Source of the DNA: QNZT01 sp964573205
GTDB taxonomy: Bacteria; Campylobacterota; Campylobacteria; Campylobacterales; QNZT01
Length of the DNA: 64,000 nucleotides
Direction: 5' to 3'
NCBI GenBank assembly: GCA_964573205.1
Contig: CAZNIT010000045.1
Coordinates: 1 to 64,000 of the forward strand
Each line of letters begins with the position of its first letter. Position 1 is the first letter of the stretch. A program made the position numbers and the translations under genes. Below, piece after piece: positions 1-8,398 of the stretch. The notes beneath the pieces are model-generated. The model was not told the DNA's origin. It saw nothing but the letters and a program-made list of their open reading frames with translations, and did not search any database.

Positions 1-275
1 GCTTCGCTAACTCCGGCGGCATATCCCAATCCCAAAACGAATATACCTTTTAAAAGATCCAAAAGCAAGGTTGCGGCGGATAGTTTTTTTGCCAGTTTGG
101 GGTTTTTATCTTTTAAAACCCTAAGAACATTTGTAGCTCCTATGTTTCCGCTACCCTCTTTTTTTATATCTATATCCGCAAACAACTTCGTAAGAATCAA
201 TCCAAAAGGGATACTTCCTACAAGATACGCCAACAAATAAAACTGAACATTCGTATTTGAGAAAAAATCAATCAT
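1..275 (-). CDS. plsY: Glycerol-3-phosphate acyltransferase PlsY, N-terminal part (runs off the window)
   Basis: This gene makes the membrane enzyme that transfers an acyl group from acyl-phosphate to glycerol-3-phosphate, the first step of phospholipid synthesis. Translating the reverse strand gives a protein starting MIDFFSNTNVQFYLLAYLVG. The family's glycine-rich motifs follow: GSIPFG near residue 19 and GSGNIGATNVLR near residue 39, then a second hydrophobic segment. An AAGGA ribosome site lies a few bases upstream of the ATG. Only about 91 residues of a usual ~200 are present because the gene continues past the left edge. It diverges from nadA across a 98-base gap. The motif match is strong; the C-terminal part is unseen. 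Confidence 0.9.
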   Translation of the reverse strand, partial: MIDFFSNTNVQFYLLAYLVGSIPFGLILTKLFADIDIKKEGSGNIGATNVLRVLKDKNPKLAKKLSAATLLLDLLKGIFVLGLGYAAGVSE

Positions 276-373
276 CTATTTCCTTAATTTATAAAAAATC
301 CATTATAACTTAATTTTTTTTATATGGAGTTTAGGTATAGTTATAGAAACAAAACAGTAACAAGGAAGCGATT

Positions 374-1381
374 TTGGAAAATATAACAATCGATAACGAA
401 GAAATAAAAGAGAAAATCAATAAACTTAAAAAAGAGTTAAATGTCACGATAGTTTCTCATTACTATCAAAAAGATGAAGTATTTGAGCTTGCAGATTTTA
501 GCGGTGATAGTTTGCAGCTTGCACAAATGGCTGTTGAAGACAAAAATCCGTTTTTGATATTTTGCGGAGTCGGTTTTATGGGTGAGAGCGTAAAAATTCT
601 CTCGCCTAACAAAAGGGTTTTGATGCCTCGAATAGCTTGTTGTGCTATGGCGAAAATGATCGACGGTATCCATTACGACAAGAGCGTAAAGATTTTAAAC
701 GAAGCGGGTATAAAAAACGAAAATATACTGCCTATCACTTACATCAACTCATCCGCGGAGGTAAAAGCCAGAGTCGGCGAGATGGGAGGAATGGTCTGTA
801 CAAGTTCAAACGCCAAAAAGATCATCACAAAAGGGCTTCAAAGCGGTAAAAAGATACTTTTCGTACCAGATCAGTGTCTCGGTCAAAATATCGCGAACCA
901 AATGGGCTTGAAATCATGCGTTGTTGACGACGGAACCGATCCTAACGAATCGGACATCATCTGCTACAACGGATTTTGTTCGGTTCATCAACTTTTTGAA
1001 GTGGAAGATATCGAGTTTTATAGAAACAGATATCCGGGTATAAAGATAGTGACTCATCCCGAATGTAAACCCGAAGTCTGCGACGCGAGTGATTTTGTCG
1101 GCTCTACAAGCCAAATCACAAACTATGTAAAAAATCTGGATCCGGAACAAAAAGTGGCGATCGGCACCGAGTTTAACCTCGTAAATCGTATGAGAAAAGG
1201 GAACACATATGTTCTCTCATCGACAAAACCGGAATGTCCTACGATGAACGAAACCGAGCTTATTCATCTGTACGAAACGCTTCTTTCGATAAAAGAGGAC
1301 AATATCGTAACGGAAATCCAAGTCGATCCGAATGTTATAAAATGGGCGAGAGTCGCATTAGAGCGAATGTTTGAGATTTAA
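374..1381 (+). CDS. nadA: Quinolinate synthase A
   Basis: NadA condenses iminoaspartate with dihydroxyacetone phosphate to quinolinate in de novo NAD synthesis, using a [4Fe-4S] cluster. The start is TTG behind an AAGGAAG ribosome site. Family motifs are visible: SHYYQKDEV near residue 28, YINSSAEVKA near 123, PDQCLG near 165, HPEC near 228 and GTEFNLV near 264. By comparison with the family, the three cluster cysteines are probably C90, C168 and C288. The length of 335 residues is normal for the long NadA type. nadC follows after five bases, so the two last steps before NaMN are co-transcribed. No nadB is seen in the window. Confidence 0.96.
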   Translation: MENITIDNEEIKEKINKLKKELNVTIVSHYYQKDEVFELADFSGDSLQLAQMAVEDKNPFLIFCGVGFMGESVKILSPNKRVLMPRIACCAMAKMIDGIHYDKSVKILNEAGIKNENILPITYINSSAEVKARVGEMGGMVCTSSNAKKIITKGLQSGKKILFVPDQCLGQNIANQMGLKSCVVDDGTDPNESDIICYNGFCSVHQLFEVEDIEFYRNRYPGIKIVTHPECKPEVCDASDFVGSTSQITNYVKNLDPEQKVAIGTEFNLVNRMRKGNTYVLSSTKPECPTMNETELIHLYETLLSIKEDNIVTEIQVDPNVIKWARVALERMFEI

Positions 1382-1386
1382 AAGAT

Positions 1387-2205
1387 ATGAGAGTTAAAGA
1401 GACGGTAAGAGAAGCGATACTCGAAGATATAGGAAGAGGTGATCTGTTTTCACTCGTTAGTGACAGGCGAAAAGTCGAAGCGAAGGTGATAGCCAAAGAA
1501 GAAGGCGTCTTTTCGGGCAAACTCTATATAAAAGAGCTTGGAGAGCTGGAACATCTGGATATAGAGTTTTTGAAATATGACGGAAACCGTATAAAAGAGG
1601 GTGATATCATCTGCTATGTAAGAGGCGAAGTAAACCGCGTTTTGATGTATGAGAGAGTTATTTTAAATATTATGCAGCACTGTAGCGGCATAAGTACGAA
1701 TACGGCGAATTTCGTAAAACTGGTCAAAGACTACGATGTCAAACTGCTAGATACCAGAAAAACAAGACCCGGTCTTAGAGTAATGGAAAAGTATGCCGTA
1801 AGATGCGGCGGCGGAACAAACCACAGGCTGGGACTGGACGACTGTTTGATGCTAAAAGATACCCATCTAGCAGCCATCGACGATCTTCATCTTTTTATAA
1901 AACAGGCTAGAAAAAGAATCCCATATACATCCAAAATAGAGATAGAGTGTGAAAGTATCGAAGCCGCCAAAATAGCGATGAGCAGCGGTGCGAACTTGAT
2001 CATGTGCGATAATATGGAGATAGAAGATATAAAAAAAGTCGTATCTTACAGGGATGAAAACTACTCTCATGTTCTCATAGAAGCCAGTGGAAACGTAACA
2101 AAAGAAAACATAGTCGAATATGCGAAAACGGGAGTCGATGCGATAAGCAGCGGCAGTCTGATCCACAAAGCCGTATGGCTTGATTTCTCTATGAGGATAG
2201 AGTGA
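1387..2205 (+). CDS. nadC: Nicotinate-nucleotide pyrophosphorylase (carboxylating)
   Basis: NadC converts quinolinate and PRPP to nicotinate mononucleotide with loss of CO2, the step after NadA. The diagnostic stretch RKTRPGLR is near residue 122, followed by GGGTNHRLGLDD and a lysine in LKDTH. The C-terminal barrel motifs IECES, MCDNM, EASGN and DAISSGSL are all present. The 272-residue length is typical. It sits five bases after nadA and 26 bases before flhB, so the three genes probably form one transcript. The ribosome site is weak, which suggests translational coupling to nadA. Confidence 0.96.
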   Translation: MRVKETVREAILEDIGRGDLFSLVSDRRKVEAKVIAKEEGVFSGKLYIKELGELEHLDIEFLKYDGNRIKEGDIICYVRGEVNRVLMYERVILNIMQHCSGISTNTANFVKLVKDYDVKLLDTRKTRPGLRVMEKYAVRCGGGTNHRLGLDDCLMLKDTHLAAIDDLHLFIKQARKRIPYTSKIEIECESIEAAKIAMSSGANLIMCDNMEIEDIKKVVSYRDENYSHVLIEASGNVTKENIVEYAKTGVDAISSGSLIHKAVWLDFSMRIE

Positions 2206-2231
2206 CTTTTTCATAAAATTAACGGAGTAAA

Positions 2232-3290
2232 ATGGCCGACGACGCAGAAAAAACCGAAGAACCCTCCTCGAAGAAACTCGAAGATGCGAAAAAGGAGGGA
2301 AATGTACCCAGAAGTCAGGATACAAGTGCGTTTATAACACTTGTCGTCGCGGTTGTCGTCGTTTACTTCGCAACATCTTTTCTTACTTCGCGAATCGAGC
2401 ATCTATATAGATATTACAGCGAATTTATCGGTATAGAGATGACTCCGAAAACAGCTTATCTAATAGGTCTGACGACATTAAAAGAGCTGGTTTTAATGAT
2501 CATACCTCTAGCGAGTGTCGTCGCGATAGCGGGAATTTTGGCTTCTCTTGTGCAATTTGGATTCGTATATACGACAAAACCGCTAACTCCTGATTTGAAA
2601 AAGATAGATCCTATCAAGGGTATGAAAAATTTAATCTCTATGAAAAAACTGATAGAGAGCGTGAAAATAACCGCAAAAGTGGTAATAATATTCGCAATTG
2701 CCTTTTACTTTCTTATCCTCTATATATATGAGCTGCCGACGGTTATAAATTTTAGTTTGGAGGGACAGATAGCTTGGCTTGTAGAAAAGATCATTATGCT
2801 TGTAGCCATAATGCTTATGATACTTTTTGTTCTTGCTATGATTGATCTGATGATTGTTAGATTTCAATACTTCAAAGATCTAAGAATGAGTAAACAAGAG
2901 GTCAAAGACGAATACAAACAGATGGAAGGCGATCCCCAAATAAAAGCCAGAATCAAAAAACTACAGATGGAGATGGCACAAAAAAGGATGATGAGCGAAA
3001 TACCGAGTGCGGATGTCATCATAACAAACCCCACCCATTATGCTATCGCGCTCAGATACGACAAAGAAAAAGAAAACGCTCCTAGAGTCATAGCAAAAGG
3101 TATGGACAACATAGCTCTTAAGATCAAAGAGATAGCGAATGAAAACCTTATTCAGATAGTAGAAAATCCACCTCTTGCGAGAGAACTTTACGCAAAATGC
3201 GAACTCGACGATCTAATTCCCGAAAATTTTTACAAAGCCGTCGCCGAGGTGCTGGCTTTTGTCTATAAAAGTAAAAATAAGAATATATAA
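2232..3290 (+). CDS. flhB: Flagellar type III export switch protein FlhB
   Basis: FlhB is the membrane component of the flagellar export gate that switches from rod/hook to filament substrates after cleaving itself. Four hydrophobic segments fall in the first ~210 residues (about 32-50, 85-110, 145-165 and 180-207). A charged linker follows, with the autocleavage motif NPTH at residues 266-269 and a cytoplasmic domain ending near 352. The N-terminal EKTEEPSSKKLEDA motif is the classic FlhB signature. GGAG lies five bases before the ATG. Co-location with nadAC is not functionally explained. flhA is elsewhere in this window on the opposite strand. Confidence 0.96.
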   Translation: MADDAEKTEEPSSKKLEDAKKEGNVPRSQDTSAFITLVVAVVVVYFATSFLTSRIEHLYRYYSEFIGIEMTPKTAYLIGLTTLKELVLMIIPLASVVAIAGILASLVQFGFVYTTKPLTPDLKKIDPIKGMKNLISMKKLIESVKITAKVVIIFAIAFYFLILYIYELPTVINFSLEGQIAWLVEKIIMLVAIMLMILFVLAMIDLMIVRFQYFKDLRMSKQEVKDEYKQMEGDPQIKARIKKLQMEMAQKRMMSEIPSADVIITNPTHYAIALRYDKEKENAPRVIAKGMDNIALKIKEIANENLIQIVENPPLARELYAKCELDDLIPENFYKAVAEVLAFVYKSKNKNI

Positions 3291-3410
3291 ATTTTTTTCA
3301 CCGACTCGATCTAATTGCCGATATATACAAAAGAGATTTCAAAGGCAAACATATGGCAATAAATTCTTTTATCTAGCGATAGAGTTAGATACAAAAATTG
3401 CAAATTATTA

Positions 3411-3436
3411 AAAAAGCCGCTTTAAGCGACTTTTTT
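3411..3436 (-). terminator. Rho-independent terminator of the porin gene
   Basis: Reading the reverse strand, a six-pair stem (AGTCGC with GCGGCT, one G-T pair) closes a five-base loop and is followed by a run of T. It begins about 11 bases after the porin stop codon. On the forward strand the stem has a C-A mismatch, so it serves the porin better than flhB. Confidence 0.7.
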
Positions 3437-3447
3437 ATCGGAAAAAC

Positions 3448-4485
3448 TTACCATTTCACTTCGGCTGTAAACATATATTTATCTTCACCATTGTCGTCGA
3501 TATTCGTATCCGGATCTATATGGAATATATTTGCAATAAACTTTACATATTTTGAGTAGTTGTAAACTATACCGGCAATGTATTGTTCTTTATCTTTATC
3601 GTCGTCCGTCGAAAACGAGTCGTATCTGGCTATAAGAGTCCACTTGCCAACAGGTCTGTATTCGCCGTTTACACTCCAACCGTCACCTGTAACAGAATTG
3701 TTCGCCGCTCCTTTGTCATCGGCCGTTACATACATACCGGCTATCAAAAATTCGGGCTGATTATATACCGCATGAACACCGTACCAGACAAAGTCTTCAT
3801 CGTTTTTAAGCTTTTTAGTGTTGTATTGACCCAAAAACGAAATATCCGCATATGTATCCGTACTCTTTACATGTCTGTTTCCCGTTGAGTAAAGAGAACT
3901 TGTGAGTCTCCATTCATAAGAGAGTCCGTCTTCTCCATCGTTATCTTCTCCATGATATCCCTCTCCGTTTACGATGGCAAGTTCACTTGAAAAATTTTCG
4001 GTTTTAGTTTTAAAATTTATACCCTTGTCCGCAGAGTTTGTAAAGTGAGCACCTTGTTTAGACTCTAAAAATACTTTTGCTACACTTCTATAGTTCCATC
4101 CATGATGTTCTTCGTAGTCGATCCACGGTCTATGTACCTGTCCCATTTCAACGCCCGTGTTTGCGAAAACTTCATCAAGATAGAGATACGCATACTTTAG
4201 TCTTACATTTACTTCTCCACCATCTTCGGTGTGAGTATCGAGTGTTAAACGCATATAATCCTTCGGTCTGTCGTTTATATACGCTTTTACCTGAAAATAG
4301 TTTCTTCTCGTTTGGAAATAGTCACTACTTTTACCTACTTCAGGGTTTTTATGAACAAAACCAAGATAATGCGTTCCGCTAAATTTCAGAGTTGAGGCTT
4401 TTGCCTTTACCGTTACATCCGCCGCCGACGAAGTTGCCAAAAGCGCCGAAACGCTCAAAGCCGATAGTAAAATTTTTTTCATCAT
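3448..4485 (-). CDS. Outer-membrane porin-like beta-barrel protein
   Basis: This is a predicted outer-membrane channel or phosphate/anion-selective porin-like protein. A signal peptide covers residues 1-21 or 22 (Lys-Lys, hydrophobic core, then TSSAAD). The mature part is about 320 residues of alternating polar/hydrophobic strands rich in Tyr, Asp and Gly, and it ends in an aromatic residue (VKW), as barrel proteins do. The sequence RPWIDYEEHHGW near residue 120 resembles motifs in Campylobacterota porins. There are two tandem ATGs; the second has better spacing from the AAGGA site. It stands alone with its own promoter and terminator. The substrate is unknown. Confidence 0.75.
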   Translation of the reverse strand: MMKKILLSALSVSALLATSSAADVTVKAKASTLKFSGTHYLGFVHKNPEVGKSSDYFQTRRNYFQVKAYINDRPKDYMRLTLDTHTEDGGEVNVRLKYAYLYLDEVFANTGVEMGQVHRPWIDYEEHHGWNYRSVAKVFLESKQGAHFTNSADKGINFKTKTENFSSELAIVNGEGYHGEDNDGEDGLSYEWRLTSSLYSTGNRHVKSTDTYADISFLGQYNTKKLKNDEDFVWYGVHAVYNQPEFLIAGMYVTADDKGAANNSVTGDGWSVNGEYRPVGKWTLIARYDSFSTDDDKDKEQYIAGIVYNYSKYVKFIANIFHIDPDTNIDDNGEDKYMFTAEVKW

Positions 4486-4506
4486 TTTTCCTTCTTTTAA
4501 ATTGAT

Positions 4507-4535
4507 AGTGTAATAATATTGAGTTTTGATTACAA
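4507..4535 (-). promoter_or_regulatory. Sigma-70-type promoter for the porin gene
   Basis: On the reverse strand a -35 element TTGTAA is separated by exactly 17 bases from a -10 element TACACT, about 22 bases before the porin ATG. The heptamer TTTGTAA occurs twice around the -35 region, once just upstream, which could be an operator half-site. This is inferred from sequence only. Confidence 0.45.
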
Positions 4536-4553
4536 AACGGTTACAAATGCCGC

Positions 4554-5456
4554 TTATAGCCTGAAAAAACCGATAATCAAAAAAATATAGCCCATAAAAA
4601 TAACAGAAGTGCCGAAAACCAAAAATGTAACAACCGACGGTTTACATTCATAAAGCGCGGCTAGATTTACATTCATAACGGCCAAAGGAACTATCAACTC
4701 CAAAAGAACGACATTATAGATCATATCGTTTACGGAATATACGGATAAAAACGATATAGCCAGTAGGGGTATCATCACGAACTTCATAAATGTCACAACC
4801 CCAAAAAGTCTCCAATCTATCTTTTTTATCTCGACACTATAAAGATACATCCCGAAAATAGCTAGTTGTACGACCATAGTAGCATAAGCTCCCATCTTTA
4901 AAGGAGTTTGCAGATGCCCCGGTATCGAAAATCCGCCATAATTCAATAAAAGAGCAAATATACCGAACCAAATAGGCGGAAGCTTAAAAATATTTAAAAA
5001 AGAGTCTCTTATACTAAAATTTCCTCGCGAATAGAAATAGACACCGACCGTATTTACCAAAAAGACATTCGCCATATTTATGATACTGGTATATATAACA
5101 CTCTGCTCGCCAAATAGAGCGATTCCCAACGGAATACCGAGATTTCCGGTATTTCCGACTATACTTGCCACGGTAGCGATGGAACGCTCTTTTTGTCCGC
5201 TAAAAAGCAAACTAGAAAAGATAAAACTGCAAAAAAGTGCTATCGTCGTAACCGCTACAAAAAGTGCGGGAGCTTCGACGACGCTAAAATCGATCTTTTT
5301 TGAAGTAAGTCCCCAAAAAACCAAAATAGGCTGTAAAAAATAGATGGAAAAAAGCACAAGCGTTCTCTCGTCCATCTTCTCTTTAAAGGTGAGCTTTGCA
5401 AAAAAACCCAAAAGTATGAAAAGGTATATACCGCCGACGGATAAAAAGATATGCAT
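4554..5456 (-). CDS. AEC-family (auxin efflux carrier-like) permease
   Basis: This is an inner-membrane transporter of the AEC family, which in bacteria includes malate, malonate and other organic-acid carriers. About ten hydrophobic segments span the 300 residues in two halves. The central GNTGNLGIPLG motif near residue 100 is the family's hallmark around the broken helix. The ATG comes two bases after the methyltransferase stop, so translation is likely coupled to the restriction-modification genes upstream. That is an odd partner for a metabolite carrier. Substrate cannot be deduced. The family call is firm. Confidence 0.82.
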   Translation of the reverse strand: MHIFLSVGGIYLFILLGFFAKLTFKEKMDERTLVLFSIYFLQPILVFWGLTSKKIDFSVVEAPALFVAVTTIALFCSFIFSSLLFSGQKERSIATVASIVGNTGNLGIPLGIALFGEQSVIYTSIINMANVFLVNTVGVYFYSRGNFSIRDSFLNIFKLPPIWFGIFALLLNYGGFSIPGHLQTPLKMGAYATMVVQLAIFGMYLYSVEIKKIDWRLFGVVTFMKFVMIPLLAISFLSVYSVNDMIYNVVLLELIVPLAVMNVNLAALYECKPSVVTFLVFGTSVIFMGYIFLIIGFFRL

Positions 5457-5458
5457 AT

Positions 5459-7033
5459 CTAAATTTCAAATCTTTTTTTTAAAATTTTATCTATACTCTC
5501 AATCAAATCCGTACCGTCGTTTTTATTTTCAACTCGCATTTTGTATTGAGAATAATATTCAAGTATACACTCTTTCTCTCTCGTATCGAGCAAAGATAGA
5601 TCGAGCATATACGCTTCGTTTAGATCGTTGGGCTCAAATTTTTTCAAACCGTCGGCGTACTCTCTTGAATTGTCGTTAAAAATCTCTTTTGCGGTATCAC
5701 TTAAAAGATAGGCAAAAAGAAGATCGATATCGATCTTGTTCATCAGATCATTTCTGGGATAGATACAATGAAATGTCGTCAGATTCCTAATCCTAGCTTC
5801 ATTTCGAATAAACTTCAAACCTTTTCTGTTAAAAACACCGACCCATATGGGTGCGGGTTCTCTACTCTCTTGTTTATACCAAGGCTTTCGCCTGGAAGTC
5901 AAATATCTTTTATCTATCTCTTTTGATATACCAAGCTCGATATATTTGGATAGATTCTTGTCCGAATCGATATTTTTTGCGTTCAGTAAAAAGATTCTCG
6001 CGTCTTTCGTTTCGAGTTCTTCAAAATCTCTCTTCGTAAAAATCACACTTTTTACATCCTTTGATTTCGCTATGCAAGGAAGCAGATACTTTCGTTCTAT
6101 AGAATGTTGTCTAGCTTTACTTCGGTTAAAAACAAAATAGTCATTCGCTCCGGTAGCTATTCCTCGAACCACTTTCGCTACTTCTTTAAAAGGTATAAGA
6201 TTTTTATATTTGCAAGCTCCATCTTTTTGATAATATCTTCTCCATTTCACATCATGTCTTATCTCTTTCTTATTAAATAGTCTTTTATGTTCAAATAGTG
6301 GATAGCTATCTATAAAGGGTCTGATTTTATCTAACTGATGTAGTTTTTTTATTTCTCGAAAATCGATATGATCGTAATTTTTATCTTTTGCCAAAAGTAG
6401 TATCGCACTTGTCGTCATTGCGGTATCGAAAAGTTTCTCTTTAAAATCAAAGATATATACGGCTCTTAAAGTGTTTGATTCTAAAAGATACTTCTTTACC
6501 GATTCACCATAATTTGAATTTAAAAATTCCGAAGGTACGATATATGCCGCTCTGCCGCCCTCTTTTAACTGATGGACGGATTTCAATAAAAAAAGAGTAT
6601 AAATATTTGTAAAACCGCTTAGATCAATATTGAGTCTATCTTTAATCTGAGTCAAAGACTCTTTATTTTTATAGTCATGAAATTTGAAATAGGGAGGATT
6701 GCAAATAATCGCATCATATCTGCTATTCCAATCGTTAAAAAGATAATCCTCAAGTAAAAGCTCCGTTAATGCGCAACTAAAATGACTTTTGGCTTCGCTA
6801 AAAATCAGAGGATCGACATCAAAACCTTTTATTTTTACATTCGGCTCTTTCTCCAATAGTATTCGAGAAAAGATTCCGAGTCCAAAAGCCGGCTCCAATA
6901 CGGTTTGAAGATTTTCTTTACCCATAATCCACTCCACCATAAATCGTGCTATGGGCTCGGGAGTAAAAAACTGTGCATATTTTTTTCGGTGTAACGGATC
7001 AACCTTTTTTATATACCGTTTTTCTAAAACCAT
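5459..7033 (-). CDS. Type II adenine-N6 DNA methyltransferase (gamma class)
   Basis: This enzyme probably methylates adenine in the target of the adjacent endonuclease and so protects host DNA. Motifs come in gamma-class order: QFFTP (motif X) at residues 21-25, VLEPAFGLG (SAM-binding motif I) from 45, an acidic FDVDP at 71-75, and catalytic NPPY at 112-115. About 300 residues follow that look like a target-recognition region ending near 524. Its ATG directly abuts the stop of the upstream gene (TAGATG). M.TaqI, M.HincII and M.AccI are enzymes of this general class. The recognition site cannot be read from the sequence. Confidence 0.85.
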   Translation of the reverse strand: MVLEKRYIKKVDPLHRKKYAQFFTPEPIARFMVEWIMGKENLQTVLEPAFGLGIFSRILLEKEPNVKIKGFDVDPLIFSEAKSHFSCALTELLLEDYLFNDWNSRYDAIICNPPYFKFHDYKNKESLTQIKDRLNIDLSGFTNIYTLFLLKSVHQLKEGGRAAYIVPSEFLNSNYGESVKKYLLESNTLRAVYIFDFKEKLFDTAMTTSAILLLAKDKNYDHIDFREIKKLHQLDKIRPFIDSYPLFEHKRLFNKKEIRHDVKWRRYYQKDGACKYKNLIPFKEVAKVVRGIATGANDYFVFNRSKARQHSIERKYLLPCIAKSKDVKSVIFTKRDFEELETKDARIFLLNAKNIDSDKNLSKYIELGISKEIDKRYLTSRRKPWYKQESREPAPIWVGVFNRKGLKFIRNEARIRNLTTFHCIYPRNDLMNKIDIDLLFAYLLSDTAKEIFNDNSREYADGLKKFEPNDLNEAYMLDLSLLDTREKECILEYYSQYKMRVENKNDGTDLIESIDKILKKRFEI

Positions 7034-8128
7034 CTAAAAATCTTCTATATTTAAAAGTGTTTTCAAGTTTTCTATATCAAGATAAGCCGTACCGTTTTTA
7101 AAAGAGACATAGTAGAGGACTTTTCCTCTTTGCATCTCTTTTTTTACGCTAAAATGTTGCGGCTCGTCAATTTTATAAGCGATCTGCGTACTCTTTTTCG
7201 TATTGATTTTTATCGTCGTTTTATTTTGATTTTTTACATCTTTTCCTATTTCGTAAAACTCACCCTCTTTTTCCGGCTGCGTTATTAAATATAAAATATC
7301 TTTAAACGAAATCGCAAAAGATTTATCAAAAAATACCTGAACATAAAAATGAGGAACATTGAAAGCCTCTATCCACTTATAAACGACTTTTAAATCTTCA
7401 ACCTTAGGTGTTATACTTAGAAAATCTCTTTTTTGTATAATGGAGATAGCCTCTTTCAACTCTTTAAACAGAGCGCTCAACTTACTCAAACGCTCACTGG
7501 CATACCAACTTGGCCTTCTAAAACTGACGGCTTGAACACTATCTTTATCTAGCGTTTGAAGAAGTTTCAAATAACTTCTTTTTTTAGGATCTTCTAAAAT
7601 ATCATAATAGTTATCCAAAATCTCATTTTTGATTTCAAAAACTCTATTCATATTGAGATTCGTTCTACTTTTCATATGACTTTCATACTTGTTTATAAAA
7701 AAAGCGCTTGACCTAATTTCTAAACCGCCAACAGCTTTTTTTACGTAATCGAATAAACAAGAATGATCTTTAGCGCTTATATTATATCCGAGTTCGCTAT
7801 CAAAATCACTTTTTCTAAAAATCAATAAATCCGGTCTCTTCCCGATATTGTCGAGTTCGTTTTGAAATTCATTATAAAAGTGATCAAATCCCTCATCGCC
7901 GGCAACTAGATTATCGGATTTGCCATATTTAACGGCTATATAATTTTTTGAAGTTTCATTTATAGCTCTAAATATCAAATCTTCCGCCCAATCACCTTGC
8001 TCTTTGTTGGTTATAAAATTGGAAGAAGCTTGCGTAGGCGGTGATGTTTTGTCTCTTTGAAGCGAGAAATCGACTATCGAAGTCGGAATGTATTTGGTTA
8101 ACTCTCTCACCTCTTCAAAATATTTCAA
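7034..8128 (-). CDS. Probable type II restriction endonuclease, AccI-like
   Basis: Its position directly before a DNA methyltransferase, with no gap between stop and start, implies it is the partner nuclease. Candidate PD-(D/E)xK elements are visible: a glutamate in GDWAED near 46-51, RPDLLIF at 98-104, and then EIRSS at 137-141 as a possible variant of the E-x-K strand. An alternative is SAK at 118-120. These resemble my recollection of the AccI-type family, which I could not check. The start is TTG behind AGGAG at good spacing. It is 364 residues with no membrane segment. The nuclease role is inferred mainly from context. Confidence 0.6.
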   Translation of the reverse strand: MKYFEEVRELTKYIPTSIVDFSLQRDKTSPPTQASSNFITNKEQGDWAEDLIFRAINETSKNYIAVKYGKSDNLVAGDEGFDHFYNEFQNELDNIGKRPDLLIFRKSDFDSELGYNISAKDHSCLFDYVKKAVGGLEIRSSAFFINKYESHMKSRTNLNMNRVFEIKNEILDNYYDILEDPKKRSYLKLLQTLDKDSVQAVSFRRPSWYASERLSKLSALFKELKEAISIIQKRDFLSITPKVEDLKVVYKWIEAFNVPHFYVQVFFDKSFAISFKDILYLITQPEKEGEFYEIGKDVKNQNKTTIKINTKKSTQIAYKIDEPQHFSVKKEMQRGKVLYYVSFKNGTAYLDIENLKTLLNIEDF

Positions 8129-8152
8129 AATACAACTCCTTAAAATCCACCT

Positions 8153-8398
8153 CTATTCAAACAACTGCGGCTTCTTCTTTTTAAGATACTCTATAACCTC
8201 AACCATCTCTTTATAGCCCATATCCGAATCGTCATTTTCATCGAACACTTCGTCCAAAGCTTCTATATACGCCTTTACACCTAATTCAAGATTTTTCTCT
8301 TTTACACCGGCATAATAAAGAACCGCTTCAAGCATATCCGCTAAATGAATCGTAAGATCTTCGATTTCCGATTTTAACTCTTTTATATTTTCACTCAT
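8153..8398 (-). CDS. Small acidic helical protein, function unknown
   Basis: I do not recognise this 81-residue protein. It is strongly acidic with a predicted helical N-terminus (leucines spaced through residues 5-35), an Asp/Glu-rich middle (DEVFDENDDSD near 49-59) and a lysine-rich tail. The ATG follows a TAGGAG ribosome site and lies inside the end of the DHH phosphoesterase gene (eight-base overlap), so the two are translationally coupled. The coupling suggests a partner or regulator of that enzyme rather than of the restriction genes downstream, but that is only inference. Confidence 0.6.
   Translation of the reverse strand: MSENIKELKSEIEDLTIHLADMLEAVLYYAGVKEKNLELGVKAYIEALDEVFDENDDSDMGYKEMVEVIEYLKKKKPQLFE

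Noticed and set aside
437..673. Reverse-strand ORFs inside nadA, flhA, topA and other genes
   Set aside because: They are shadow frames of strongly conserved genes, with no ribosome sites or recognisable domains.
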